Source: Sycon ciliatum (taxonomy: Eukaryota > Porifera > Calcarea > Leucosolenida > Sycettidae). From it: a DNA stretch of 64,000 nt. Both the position numbers and the translations under genes were made by a program. The stretch is from positions 2,868,550 through 2,932,549 of the forward strand of contig NC_088654.1 of assembly GCF_964019385.1 (NCBI RefSeq), in the 5' to 3' direction. Shown in pieces: positions 1-10,759 of this stretch. Below the pieces are notes generated by a model. The model was not told the origin of the DNA. It made no database searches and worked only from the letters and a program-made list of their open reading frames with translations. How positions within the stretch are numbered: the first letter of the stretch is position 1; each line of letters opens with the position of its first letter.

Positions 1-590
1 GTGATGATGCTGCTTCGCGTAAATCTCGCACGTCATCTATAGCGCATTAAACAAGTGAAGAAAGAGGGGCAGCAGAGGCTCTCAGTGGTCGGAGAAAGTT
101 ATGATGATTGATGATGAGAGTAATTTACAGCTGAAGTCTGGGAGCACATACACCAGTGAGTAGAAGGATTTTTGGCAGTGACAACATAAGATCATAGTAC
201 CCACCATGAAGCGACTCTCAACCCGAATTTGCAAGTCTTACACAATCCTTGGTTTACAATACAACATGCAGCCATGAGCGAGGTCATAACGTGATGATAC
301 CAAGCACACCCAGACTAGAATGCCAGGCGCAAGCATGCAATGACTGTCCCTTCCCCAAATGTGATTTGAACAGTAGCCTGGGAGCAAAAGAAGAATTATT
401 AATGTTCAGTTTCCCCCTGTCATCTCCAAAGACACTGCGACACTATGATCTGAATGCACCCAGTGATAAACTTCTCATTATCATACAGCACTTTTGTTGT
501 TAATATGGTGCCAGGTTTATCGACAGCTCACTTGTCGTACAAATAAAAAGGAAAATTATGATTACTATGTCCCTCTCTGTGTTAACTCAC
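1..590. other. No confidently recognised gene; probable intron of the SAP-SWIM gene
   Basis: The exon at 591-1315 ends in a good GT donor on the minus strand, so the gene should continue leftwards through this stretch or beyond the window edge. A weak acceptor-like CAG lies near 380 on the minus strand, but neither reading frame after it looks like a known domain, so no exon is called. Confidence 0.4.
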
Positions 591-1315
591 CAGTAGATAT
601 ATGCCGCATCTCAGGCCCACGAGCATCGTATAGGCTGCAGCGAACCGGGCGGCCTTTGCGGGATTCGGCTGCACGCGGTTTCTCTACGACAACATCCATG
701 ACCGGGCGAGACTCTATGGTTCGCTTGCGAGGACCCCAGCTCTGTGGTAGGGATGTCCTGCTCACAGCCTCGGACTCTGCTGTCGCTTGTGTGCTGTTTC
801 GGTAAGTCTGAAGGACTAGCAGAACGGCGAGCACATGCGAACACAGTCCGTCGCAACCTCCTGCCACACACTCGCACCGCGCATATCCAACAGATGTCAT
901 TTTCTCGTCATGTTTTTTTACTATTATCTTCTGGTTGTACCGAGTTGACTTCTTCTGTGTAGCCCAGCATTTACTCATCACATAGCACTCAGTGTCTGGC
1001 GGAGTACTCCAGCATACGGCAACATTATGTACATAGCCACCGAAAAACAGTGCTTCTGCCCTGTCTAGGGGTCTTCTAACCAGCACAACATCAGGTTGCT
1101 CCGACATTTCGCTGGTCGGACAACGGGCCGCTTTTCCGGACTCCATGAGGTGGCCAAATATCGTAGATGATGTCACAACAGGGAAGGATGACGGTTCGAT
1201 TGACCATGCCGCGCTTTCCGAAGGAAAGCGAACAGCCTCGTCACCCTTCCCTGCGTGTTCCGTTGTCGAAGGCTTACTGGGAGCGGCATCTTTGTTGTCC
1301 TTGTAGAAAAGAGCA
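591..1315 (-). CDS. SWIM zinc-finger exon of the SAP-SWIM protein
   Basis: The acceptor (TTTCTCAG) and the phase-2 join to the SAP exon open one continuous frame of about 241 residues. The core is CECVAGGCDGLCSHVLAVLL, a SWIM zinc finger (CxC then CxH) that binds DNA or protein. It is followed by an SLPQSWGPRKR segment like the conserved tail after SWIM in this invertebrate family. The exon stops at a GTGAGT donor in phase 1, so at least one more exon is expected to the left. The family is known both as host genes and as cargo of DNA transposons in sponges and cnidarians; which applies here cannot be decided. No stop or frameshift is seen, so it may be functional. Confidence 0.65.
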
Positions 1316-1417
1316 CTGAGAAAGAGAATACCACACAGAAAAAGAAGCCAAACACCGATATTTAGTATTTTTTACTCGAGCGATTCTTGTTTCAACTATA
1401 GTTTACTTTGCACTTAC

Positions 1418-1569
1418 CGTTCGAGAAGAGCCGCTTTCCGTCCAGTAAGTACAGCCCCATTCTTGGTGAGAAAACGCTTTAGATCAGCAACCTTCCATGA
1501 AGGATTGGGCAAGCTGGCGTCATCATGCTCGTCACCACAGGAAGAGCTCTTGGCTTCCGGTTCCGCCAT
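1418..1569 (-). CDS. SAP-domain exon, first coding exon of a SAP-SWIM protein
   Basis: Translation starts at the minus-strand ATG at 1569 (MAEPEAKSSS). It gives about 50 residues ending in a SAP motif: PSWKVADLKRFLTKNGAVLT followed by GRKAALLER, the helix-turn-helix pattern with conserved L, LK, G and GRK/L that binds DNA in chromatin-associated proteins. The exon ends at a GTAAGT donor in phase 2. Splicing to the acceptor at 1315 completes an Arg codon and runs straight into the SWIM exon, which is strong evidence that the two belong together. SAP plus SWIM is a combination known from invertebrate proteins that often also carry a YqaJ-like recombinase domain. That downstream domain is not visible here. 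The start could lie further upstream, but no better Met is seen. Confidence 0.65.
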
Positions 1570-1753
1570 ACTCGTCGCCCAACTAACCACGGCAAAAATC
1601 CATTGCCAAAAAATGCATCTTCGAAGCTTCGAGAGGTACATACATGTCATGCATTTTCCGTGCATGTAATTTTCAGTCATGATGACACACAGCTACTAGG
1701 CCTAGGGTACCGCGTCACGCGTGTACCCCTACAAGCATGCAGTATCCTGAGAG

Positions 1754-1799
1754 TTTGCCCCGTCTAAGGCGCGGCTCGGATCTTTGTGCAAGTCATCTA
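1754..1799. repeat. Recurrent 45-bp motif, copy 1 of 3
   Basis: A block running from GCCCCGTCT through GCGGCTCGGATCTTTGTGCA to AGTCATCTATT. The same block occurs at 61533-61573 in the same orientation, and a diverged inverted copy lies at about 54087-54125. I do not recognise it; it may be the end of an interspersed repeat. Confidence 0.5.
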
Positions 1800-2101
1800 T
1801 TACGAGACAAGCGGGATAGTTCCTCAACATGAAATGCTAGATCAAGATATAGCAGCATTGTGCACAGCACAGCCCTGAATGGACTGAATGCCCCATCGGC
1901 CTGCCCATGTGTCAAGTGGATGTTTTGCAGAGGAAGATATAATTGTATTTTAACGGGCATGGCGGCGTGGTGTGGCTGTGTGCGACGGGCTGGCAGGACA
2001 GTGATTGCCTCAGGGGCCTTTGGGTCTGCTGAGTCCGCCAGTTCGATTGGCTTTCTTTCCCCGTCACGTCCCTGTGGGACAAGTACAGTCAGCAGCGGAA
2101 G

Positions 2102-2124
<23 letters not shown>
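2102..2124. repeat. (TA)n microsatellite followed by a T run
   Basis: About eleven TA units then about ten T. The paralogous position near 9240 has only the T run, so the TA array grew after duplication. Confidence 0.9.
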
Positions 2125-2132
<8 letters not shown>

Positions 2133-2153
2133 TGTGGTACATGCAATAACTAA

Positions 2154-2544
2154 GTGTGCGTTCTTAAATCCTCTCGGAAAAGCTGGAGACTCCAAAAAGT
2201 TCGAGAGCTGTTCTTATATCCTCTCCGACTTTTAGGAGGCTCTCCAAAGCTCTCCAAGCTCTCCAAGCTTCAGAGGTGGTTGAAACTTGGAGATTCCCGC
2301 GGTTTGGGATCAGCGCATGCGAACTACGGCTAAAAGCCACGTGTTCATCATGAGTGTACGCATTTCCCTTTTCGCATACGCACATACATTCATCACTCAA
2401 AATCGCGGCCCCTTTGGCGCTTCACTTTGCTTGACATGTGCAAAATATCTCCGAATTCTTCGAGACCCATTCTTGAGTAATCCCAGTTTCTTCGACTTCT
2501 CTTTTCTTCTTCTTCTAGAAGCTAGAGAATATAAGAACGCACCC
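2154..2544. mobile_element. MITE with TAA target duplication, PIF/Harbinger-like
   Basis: This 391-bp element has imperfect terminal inverted repeats (GTGTGCGTTCTTAAAT at the left; GGGTGCGTTCTTATAT reading inward from the right). TAA lies directly outside both ends (2151-2153 and 2545-2547). The duplicated locus at about 9270 has the uninterrupted site with a single TAA, which proves a precise insertion. A 3-bp TWA duplication is the hallmark of the PIF/Harbinger superfamily. There is no coding capacity; a transposase must act in trans. Confidence 0.8.
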
Positions 2545-3611
2545 TAACTTTTCTGGTGTTAGACTGACTGCTGTTTTTTGCCCCCTCCCCCTTTTCACAC
2601 GTGCTACATGTTCCTGTCCCAGCCATGAGCGCGTGTCGTTATCACCTGACCTTTTTATCACTTTTTATCACTTTTGTCACTAGGGTATGCCACGTTTCTT
2701 TGCCGAATGAGCGCAATTGCGTAGCCGTGTAAAGATCAGTATACTCTTTAAGTTATTATGCTTTCATTCAACATCATGCCTCCACGCATGAGCTCAGGAG
2801 GAGCGAAACAGCTGTCTAGAGGGTCATTGTCAATACCAATTTATACACCGGAATTGTCCTCGCTGTGGTGATGGTGATGTGAGTGCAGAGTTTGGATCGG
2901 CCAAGAGCGCAAAGTGGTGGTGTGGTGTATTGGATTCCATAATGGCCAGGTCGTCGCTACTTCTTCTCAGCTTACATACTGGTGTTTTATGTACTCAAAG
3001 GGTGACACCATATATGAGAACCGTAATTATACAATGGCGACAACAGCAGAATTTTCGCCCGATCATGCGCTCACAGTTCTGTATGGTGGTGAGTGAGTTG
3101 ACGGAGTAAATGCCCCAGGGGCGTCTTGCGTACTTGCAGTACTGTGTTGGAGCGCAAAAGTCTGAACTGTCTCCCCGTTTTTTTCAGTATGCTTCATTGT
3201 GGTATCTCAGAGTGCTAGAATCTGTTGCGTAAGTATCGATGATGCCCGCAGTACACTAATGGCATGTAGGAGTGTCATTTTGCACCATGTGTAATCACTT
3301 AGCCCGTCTTAGCCCGTCTCTTATCTCCAAGCGCGGGATTACAATTCTTCGCTTCATTCTATGTATAAATATGTCACTTCAAATTAATGCTAGCCATTAT
3401 TTATTCTCAACCTCCACTGATCAGACCTTAGTGATCCAAACAACGCTGCCTGGAAGAAATTATATCTGTCAGTATATACAACTTGGAGTCATGTTGCTGA
3501 TGTCATTGTCGGCCAGAGAGCGCATGTGGATGAGGTAGAATTGCTTCATCAATGTTCATACTAGCGTTTAAACTGATTATACACTCCTCAGTGCGAAGTT
3601 GTGTTTGAATT

Positions 3612-3895
3612 GGCCGTGACCACGATGTGTCTCCCCATTTTCTCCTTCATCCTTTCCTTTGTCTTTTTGCTAAAAGCTTTCTTCTCGCCGTGACCACGAT
3701 TTTTCTTCTTCTTCTTCTTCTTCTCCATTATTCTTTTTCTTTCCTTCCTTTCTCTTCTTCCTTTGCTGAGAACCTTCTGTTCCCATTATTTTCTTTTCAT
3801 CTCTGTCCCCATTCCTGGGTTAATTGGCCTTCATTCGCTTCCTTGTCATTGGACATGTTCAGTCCGTTCGGTTTGCGAATTTAAATAAACACAAC
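3612..3895 (+). mobile_element. LINE 3'-end fragment, family 1
   Basis: Contains only the 3' untranslated tail of the family seen at 4101-7455 and 42530-44162: the GCCGTGACCACGATGTGTCT block, a CTT-rich pyrimidine tract, and the terminal GGTTTGCGAATT then AAATAAACACAACC. It is 5'-truncated, and it faces the minus-strand copy across about 200 bp of D1 sequence. It is absent from the paralogous site near 10280. Confidence 0.8.
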
Positions 3896-4539
3896 CAATG
3901 GACGTTCATACCGAAAGCCGATTTTCAACGCTGTTTCGACCACTAAGGTTTCATCAGTGAATATGATTTAGCTCTATCCACACCGAGGCGGATGGTTACA
4001 AATGGAATGGCGATGTGGTCTATTTGAAGCACGTCCGATTGTAATTTGTAATTTTTCACAACCAATGAAATTAACACACATGCACCCAAACCAGTCAGTT
4101 GGTTGGTGGTGGTGGTTGTGTTTATTTGAATTCGCAAACCGAACGGATTGAACATGTCCAATGACAAGGAAGCGAATAAAGTCCAAGTAACCCAGGAATG
4201 GGGACACAGATGAAAAGAAAATATGGGAACAGAAGGCTCTCAGCAAAGGAAGAAGAGAAAGGAAGGAAAGAAAAAGAATAATGGAGAAGAAGAAGAAAAA
4301 TCGTGGCCACGGCGAGAAGAAGCTTTAAGCAAAGGGAGAAAGGAAAGGATGAAGGAGAAAATGGGGAGACACATCGTGGTCACGGCCAAAGCCGGAGTAG
4401 TGGCAGGACACAGTAGACATAACAACACCAGGAACAAGCGCGCATGAAGCACGGGCCATGCCGGCCCAGAAGCGGGAGACACCGACAGGAAGAGAGAAGA
4501 GAAGAGAAGATAGAGAAATCGAAGCATTGCACATCTACA

Positions 4540-4752
4540 TGTACGCCCACACATCCACACATCCACACATCCACACACCCACACACACCCACACACACAC
4601 CCACACACACCCACCCCCCCCCCCCACACACACACACACATACATGTACATACCCACACCTACACACCAATACACACAGACACATACCCCACACACACGC
4701 ACATGCGCGTGCACACACACACACAAACACACACACACACACACACACATGT
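4540..4752. repeat. CA-rich microsatellite in the LINE 3' region
   Basis: Irregular CA, CACACC and ATCCAC arrays with a run of C. The same block, as TG on the other strand, sits at 43500-43735 in the other copy of the family. It is therefore part of the LINE 3' UTR and not an independent expansion. Confidence 0.9.
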
Positions 4753-4873
4753 ACATTGACAGCCACACATACAATTGCTTTGCAATGTTATCAGTTCATA
4801 GATTAAACGGGACTGCGGCAGCACGGAACTGACGAGGAACATCGATGGAGCGAATACTGCTAGGCAGGTTGTT

Positions 4874-6397
4874 CTAGCATAGCGCACCCTGGAAGGCGAA
4901 TGTCCCCTTTCCAAAGTTGCTGCGGGCGGGTGGCAGGCAGAGACCCATGCTGGAGTCAAGGCGCGTGGACCGGCCACAAGCTGGCAGCAAGAGAACCTGA
5001 AGCTCAGGACTTGCTTGGCCGTAACGGCAGCGCCATGCAAGGAATGCCAGCTTCTGCTTGTACACTTCGGTTACCCGATACAGTGAGAGGCGCTCCAGTA
5101 GGTCATGTGCGGATGTCCATGGCGGGCGTCCGAACACTACACGGGCACCAGGGTTTTGCAGAACCTGTAGTCGATGACAGTGCCTGGCTGCCAGAGATGT
5201 CGAAAATGCATTTGATCCATATAGAAGATTGGGCATTATGATGGACTGGAAATAAGTTATCCGACCCTGTGTGCTGAGGCAACGCCGCATCCTCCACAGG
5301 ACTCCGATCTTTCGTGATACACGGTTTGCACAGCGGGTTACGTGGTCATCCCAAGACATGTTGCTATCAAATGTTACGCCAAGGTACCTGGCAGACTCCA
5401 CAAGAGGCAGCAGGGTCCCGTTACAGTTCACCGAGAGTGGAGTATGCTTCTCAGGTAGGTTCCCAGAAATGGAGATCACCTGGCTTTTGGAAGCATTCAG
5501 GATCAAGCCACGGTCGTTTAGCCAGTTAGCACTAGCTGAAGCTGACGCAGACAGAATTGCAGACACTTCAGACTTAGTCGGTTTGCTGCAAGTGAGACCA
5601 ATGTCATCTGCAAACTGCAAAGACAAAGCTTGTCCAGCAACATAGGGTATTTCCCGAGTGTATACGTTGAACAAAATTGGGCCGAGCACAGATCCCTGTG
5701 GCACTCCGCAGGTGCAGAGAGTGATAGTGCTGCGTGATGGTCCAATACACACACGCTGGGTCCGTTCGGAGAGGTAAGAAATGAACCACCGCAGGGCTGT
5801 GGCCGTAACACCAACATTGAAGAGGTCGAGAATTAGTTGGTGGTGCCTAACTTTTTCGAAAGCTTTGGACATGTCCAGTAAGCAGACACCTGTGTACATT
5901 CGTTTGTCCCGGGCAGTAAGGATACGGTTGGTGATGAGAGCTAGTGCATCCTCAGTGGAATGGCCGCTGCGAAATGCAAACTGAGTGGAGGGAAGTGACT
6001 CCGTGATGTTCATGACTGATACAAGTTCCTTCTGCACCAGCTTCTCTAATAGTTTGGACAGGATTGGGAGAAGGGAAATGGGACGGAAGTGAGTGGGAAC
6101 TGCTGGGTCACCAGCTTTATATAGCGGTGATACGTGTGCAAGCTTGAAGGCAGAGGGTACTGTACCACGGGATAGTGAGGCATTGAAGAGAGCAGCAACA
6201 GACGGAGCAATGATATCAGCACAGCACTTCAGAAGTACTCCTGGGATGCTGTCACTGCCTGTGGCCTTGGCTGCATTGATGCCTCTCAGGAGACGATAAA
6301 CAGAGTTGGTTCGGACATACTGGAAAGCTGATAAGGCTGTGGGGCATGATGGACCCTGTGGCATGGTGAGCACAGGGGGTCTATCATTATCAGTCAC
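4874..6397 (-). pseudogene. LINE family 1 reverse transcriptase domain
   Basis: A 507-residue frame holding all RT blocks. These include AAKATGSDSIPGVLLKCC (finger region), RPISLLPILSKLLEK, FAFRSGHSTEDAL, LLDMSKAFEKVRHHQL (first catalytic Asp), CGVPQGSVLGPILFN and LQFADDIGLT (catalytic FADD), then the thumb and C-terminal region. The catalytic residues are intact. The frame ends prematurely because TGG has become TAG in GALCW, and a stop separates it from the upstream linker. The enzyme would copy LINE RNA at a nicked target, but this copy cannot make the full protein. Its closest relative in the window is 42530-43455. Confidence 0.9.
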
Positions 6398-6433
6398 AAC
6401 TTAACTGAAGGCTGTGGCGACATCCTCCACATT

Positions 6434-7450
6434 TCACGTTGGCTCAATACGTTGGCGAGTTCGAGATGTTACAGTGTTGATGATATGCCACAGTTTGCGT
6501 TGATTGCGACTATGTTCAGCACATTGGATTTGGAAATACTCATTGAGTTTCCTAAGATAGGTATTTCTGGCAGCCGTACGGGCACGCCTGAATGCCGAGT
6601 AGAGATGGGTGCTGTCCTTGTTCTGAAGCCACTGGCGATGTAGCCTTTTCTTGCAACACTGGAGTTGGTACAATTCCCTGTCAGACCACGGGGGATATGA
6701 GCTCGCCTTCCTGCTGGTGGATTTGAGAGGGGCATGTCTGTCAAGAACACGCATGAATTTAGTGTGCCAAGTGCTTCACATCTCATCAGTGGAGGAAGTC
6801 GATTGGAACACGCTCAGGTTGGCATTGGCAACCTCATCCCGAAATTCTGGAAGGTTTATGGTGCGCATGTTGCGGGTTAAACTGGTTCCCCGGCGTTGCG
6901 AGGAGTGTTGATGCTTAGCGGACGGTAGCGCGAGGTCCAGTCTAGCATGTACGGCCGAGTGATCACTCAGAGTACAGGGTACGACATTGCAGGAGACTGT
7001 AGCAGGGTTACTGGTGAGGATCAGGTCCAGTGTTGTGCCGACGGGACATCTTGGGGTTATTCGGGTTGGGACAGAAACTAAATTTTTCAAACCGAAAGAG
7101 TGAATTGCATCATTGAAACGGTGGAGCTGAGGTGTTACAGCTGAGCTAACATTAATGTTGAAGTCACCAAGCAGGGTGACAGATGGTGATACCACTGCAG
7201 CCTGGTGAAGAGCCTGCTCAAATCTGTCCCAATAATGAATTGATTCAGCAGGGGGGCGATACATACACCCAAAAAAGTGCCGCTGTTTGGATTGGTGCAG
7301 ACTGATCCACACGGCTTCAATATAGTCCACCTTCAAATCTGGCTGTACGGTGACAGGAAGTGTAGCCCTGTAATACAGGCACACACCTCCACCAGGACAG
7401 TTGCTGCGGAAAGTCCGGCGCTTACTCCATTGTGCATGATCGCGCCCCAT
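6434..7450 (-). pseudogene. LINE family 1 APE endonuclease remnant and linker
   Basis: The frame 7450-6776 reads NCPGGGVCLYYR, FGCMYRPPAES, VTLLGDFNINVS and CTLSDHSAVHARLDL, which are the APE-type nuclease motifs GDFN and SDH expected in LINE ORF2. The frame 6754-6434 (LDRHAPLKSTSRKASSYPPW onward) is the linker that follows the nuclease in these proteins. A frameshift or stop near 6770 and another near 6410 separate the parts. The first catalytic motifs of the nuclease are missing, consistent with 5' truncation. Confidence 0.8.
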
Positions 7451-7705
7451 TTTCCCACTCTGAAAGGCATTATATCCAAAATGGCGCTAACCGTCGCAAA
7501 CCCCCATAATAGCAAACCATTCAGAGATCTGCCCTGTAATGTATTCTTTCTTGGCACTTCTCAAATCTCATTTGATTGGAATTTCCCATTTGCTTGGAGC
7601 TCCGTTCACAAGGCCATAGCATAAAATTCCTCTTACTAAATCTTGAAGCTCAAATCAATTGTCACCACTATACAATCTTAATCAGAAACACACAGGATAT
7701 CTTAC

Positions 7706-7879
7706 CGCATTTGCCCATCACAGTCACCGTGCCAAAATTGCCGCAAGTCGCCTTAGGTGTTTGTGTGGCTGTATAGCCATCGTTACAAACTCCCCTCAGT
7801 TCGTTGTTTCCAAATGCGGAATTGAATGCATCTCCGTTAAAAATTCCGTTTGGTATACTTGGTTTTTGACATATCTTGG
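7706..7879 (-). CDS. Sushi (CCP) domain exon B of the mosaic receptor gene
   Basis: The exon is 174 nt (58 codons), with an AG acceptor (GCTGGTAG) and a GTAAGA donor, both phase 1. It encodes ICQKPSIPNG, GVCNDGYTATQ, KATCGNFG and GKCG, giving the four cysteines and the GY of a complement-control/sushi module, a disulfide-bonded extracellular binding domain. It has the same length and phases as the exon at 10570-10743 and lies in the duplicated unit carrying D1. The good donor means more exons should follow to the left, but none was recognised before the LINE at 7455. Confidence 0.75.
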
Positions 7880-8097
7880 CTACCAGCAACACAGTTCAGA
7901 GGCAACATATAGAGAATATGTGGGTGGGTTGTTTGGTTGGTTTATATGCTACTTCCCAGTACAATTCAAAACCTGCGCTCAGAACTACTTGAAAGTACAG
8001 CCACTTTTGCAAACAGTGGGGTTGATGGGAGAAAGGTGTGCGATACACAACATCCCTGTGTCTTAGTACGGAGGCTTTACCCAACTACAGCAGGTAG

Positions 8098-8260
8098 ATA
8101 TAGTGAGGTGGTCCAAGACCATGATTGAGAAATAGAGGGTATCAGGTTCAAGTCCTGCTTGGAAGCAGAAGGGCTTTTTTCCAGCCGTGCTGCGACCCAG
8201 ACTTAATTGAGAGCTTGTTGCCTGGAATGAGGGAAGCAGTGATGCAGTGCATGGGATTTT
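8098..8260 (+). mobile_element. tRNA-derived SINE candidate
   Basis: Pol III promoter-like boxes are present: an A-box-like TAGTGAGGTGG at 8101-8111 and a B-box-like GGTTCAAGTCC at 8145-8155, 33 bp apart as in tRNA genes. The tRNA fold itself looks degenerate. An unrecognised body follows (CCAGCCGTGCTGCGACCCAG). No clear A-rich tail or target duplication was found, so the limits are approximate. Confidence 0.45.
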
Positions 8261-8589
8261 CGTCATGGAAAGTTGAATGATTCAGGCAAACGGTTCACTT
8301 TGCTCAGGAACACTGACCTCGTATCAATATTGCTGCCTCGCTAAAAACTGACGGAGACGTTGTGAAGGTTTATCAACTGATCAAGGAAATGTTTTTCAAA
8401 ACTGAATAACGAAAAAGCACCACTTTATCTCCATGGATTTCTGTGTATTTCCAAGTGAAACGTGCCATGCATGTGTAATGCACATTCTTTCCCCTTGCTC
8501 GACTGGGCAAACCTTGCTCACACCTAAACACCCACTCACTCTTAAACCGGATTTGCTAATCTATCATACCCCAGAGGTATTTGTTTTTA

Positions 8590-10500
8590 CGGGACAAGCG
8601 GGACAGTTCCTCAACATCAGGGGTGTAAGTTGGCACTGGGATCCCAAGTTCGAGTACTCTGATTTTCTCCAATCGAATATTCGAGCATTCGAGTATTTTT
8701 CATCTCCTAAAAATTGCACACCAAGGGCTTTATAATAACATCATATTACCCTGATTGAACCGAGTAGCAGTCATTTTTCTCGGGTATATTGGTTGTGGGT
8801 CATTTGGGCTCTCTCTACTAATGAACAAATGTTCGCCACACAGTCTGCACATCACCATCTGCCTACTCCTGCCCTGAAACTGCAGATTTCTGTAGTAAAT
8901 GCATGTACCATGTATGAACGAGTACTCTGATTTATTCCGAGTACGATTATTTGAAAAAACCGAGCGAGTACTCGAGTACTCAGTATAATTGTTTCACCCC
9001 TACTCAACATCAAGTGCTAGATCAAAATATAGCAGCATTGGCGGCTGACTGAAGCTGAAGGCGCAAGCAACATCAGTGTATGTGTTGAACAGGTATGGCA
9101 GCCTGGTGTGGCTGTGTGTGATGGGCTGGCAGGACAGTGATTGCCTCAGGGGCCGCTGGGTCTGCTGGGTCCTTCAGGTCGCTTTGTTGTTCTTTCCCCA
9201 TCACATCACTGTGGGACAAGTACAGTCAGCCGCAGTGTCTTTTTTTTTTTTTTTGTGGCACATGGAATAACTAACTTTTCTGGTGTTAGACTGACTGCTG
9301 TTTTTTGCGCCGCCCCCTCCCCCCCCCTTTTCAAACGTGCTACATGTTCCTGTCCCAGCCATGAGCGCGTGTCGTTATCACCAGACCTTTTTATCACTTT
9401 TTATCACTTTTGTCACTAGGGTATGCCACGTTTCTTTGCCGATTGAGCGCAATTGCGTAGCCGTGTAAAGATCAGTCTACTCTTATTATGCTTTCATTCA
9501 ACATCATGACTCCACTCATGAGCTCAGGAGGAGCGAAACAGCTGTCTAGCTGTCTTAATATCAATCTATCCACCGGAATTGTCCTCGCTGTGGTGATGGT
9601 GATGTGAGTGCAGAGTTTGGATCGGCCAAGAGCGCAATGTGGTGGTGTGGTGTATTGGATTCCATAATGGCCGGGTCGTCGCTACTTCTTCTCAGTTTAC
9701 ATACTGGTGTTTTATGTACTCAAAGGGTGACACCATATACTGAGAACCATAAATATGCAATGGAGACAACAGCAGAATCTTCGCCTGATCATGCGATGAC
9801 AGTTCTGTATGGTGGTGAGTGAGTTGACAGAGTAAATGCCCTAGGGGCGTCTTGCGTACTTGCAGTACTGTGTTGGAGCGCAAATGTCTGAACTGTCGCC
9901 CCGTTTTCTTCCGTATGCTACATTGTTGTATCTCAGAGTGCTAGAATCTGTTGCGTGAGTATCGATGATGCTCGCAGTACACTAATGGCATGTAGGAGTG
10001 TCATTTTGCACCATGTGTAAGCACTTAGCCCGTCTTGTATCTCCAAGCGCGGGATCACAATTCTTCGCTACATTCTATCTATAAATATGTGAGTTCTAAT
10101 TAATGCTAGCCATTCTTTATTCTCAACCTCCACTGATCAGACCTTAGTGATCCAAACAACGCTGCCTGGAGGTAATTATATCTGTCAGTATATACAACCT
10201 GTAGTCATGTTGCTGATGTCATTGTCGGCCAGAGAGCGCATATGGAGGAGGTGGAATTGCTTCATCAATGTTCATACTAGCGAAGTCTAGTTTGATTGGA
10301 CGTTCATACCGAAAGCCGATTTTCAACGCTGTATCGACCACTAAGGTCTCATCAGTGAATATGATTTAGCTCTATCCACACCGAGGCGGATGGTTACAAA
10401 TGGAATGCCGATGTGGTCTATTTGAAGCACATCCGATTGAAATTTGTATTTTTTCACAACCAATGAATTAACACACATGCACCCAAACCAGTCAGTTGCT
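8590..10500. repeat. Segmental duplication D1, copy 2
   Basis: Paralogue of 1802-4100. It lacks the LINE pieces and the MITE at 2154, so it preserves their empty sites, but it carries its own hAT MITE at 8618-9002. It leads directly into the sushi exon at 10570. Confidence 0.85.
8618..9002. mobile_element. hAT-like MITE, TAGGGGTGAAA family, copy 1
   Basis: A 385-bp element with ends CAGGGGTGTAAG and TTGTTTCACCCCTA. It is flanked by the exact 8-bp duplication CTCAACAT (8610-8617 and 9003-9010). The paralogous D1 copy at about 1817 has the single uninterrupted site. The interior is AT-rich with several CGAGTACTCG-type palindromes. The 8-bp duplication and short inverted repeats indicate hAT. 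No open frame. Confidence 0.88.
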
Positions 10501-10569
10501 GGGAACAAGCTCACGGGATACTGTTGTAACACCGATTTTGCAATCTGAAAACCACACAAGAAAGCTTAC

Positions 10570-10743
10570 CGCATGTGGCTAGTGGGGTAGTAGTGGAAGG
10601 TGCTGTGATGCAAGTCACCTTCGGGTTACCTTGAACCTCGTATCCCTGTTCACATGTCAAAGTCAGCGTATCAAGATATTCTTGTTGAAGGAATACACCG
10701 TTGCTGTAAGACCCATAAGCTGGATCCTTAGGCCGTTGACAAA
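10570..10743 (-). CDS. Sushi (CCP) domain exon A of the mosaic receptor gene
   Basis: The exon is 174 nt with acceptor TTGCTAG and donor GTAAGC, phase 1 on both sides. The frame reads CQRPKDPAYGS, LTCEQGYEVQG, PKVTCITAP and LATCG. These are the four sushi cysteines with EQGY after the second and a Gly-rich turn before the third. It has no Trp in the usual place between the third and fourth cysteines, so it is slightly atypical. It is the tandem partner of the exon at 7706-7879, and both have the same D1 intron downstream in transcription order. Confidence 0.78.
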
Positions 10744-10759
10744 CTAGCAACAGAGTTTA

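Larger units (their letters stand above)
1802..4100. repeat. Segmental duplication D1, copy 1
   Basis: Matches 8590-10500 in the same order and orientation. Landmarks are GTTCCTCAACAT at about 1817, GTGGGACAAGTACAGTCAGC at about 2072, the stretch 2551-3540 against 9278-10260, and 3898-4100 against 10295-10500. Differences are mostly single bases, plus insertions present in only one copy: a MITE at 2154 and LINE pieces at 3612 and 4101 here, and a hAT MITE at 8618 in the other. In both units the next thing to the right is a minus-strand sushi exon, so D1 is the intron part of a tandem exon duplication. Confidence 0.85.
4101..7455 (-). mobile_element. LINE family 1, 5'-truncated and decayed copy
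   Basis: A minus-strand non-LTR retrotransposon. In its own order it has part of an APE endonuclease (7450-6776), a linker (6754-6434), reverse transcriptase (6397-4874), then a 3' region with a CA/TG microsatellite and a pyrimidine-rich tract, ending in AAATAAACACAACC at about 4101. The right part of D1 (CCAGTCAGTTG) stops exactly at the tail. The frame is broken at least twice between domains, and by a TGG-to-TAG change at the end of the RT frame, where the copy at 42530 keeps Trp. The endonuclease lacks its N-terminus, so the copy is 5'-truncated. The left limit of the insertion near 7455 is approximate. Confidence 0.85.

Noticed and set aside
4458..4832. Long His/Thr/Pro-rich open frames over the CA repeat, and their Val/Cys-rich counterparts on the other strand
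   Set aside because: They are translations of a microsatellite in a LINE 3' UTR. The same happens at 43485-43830.
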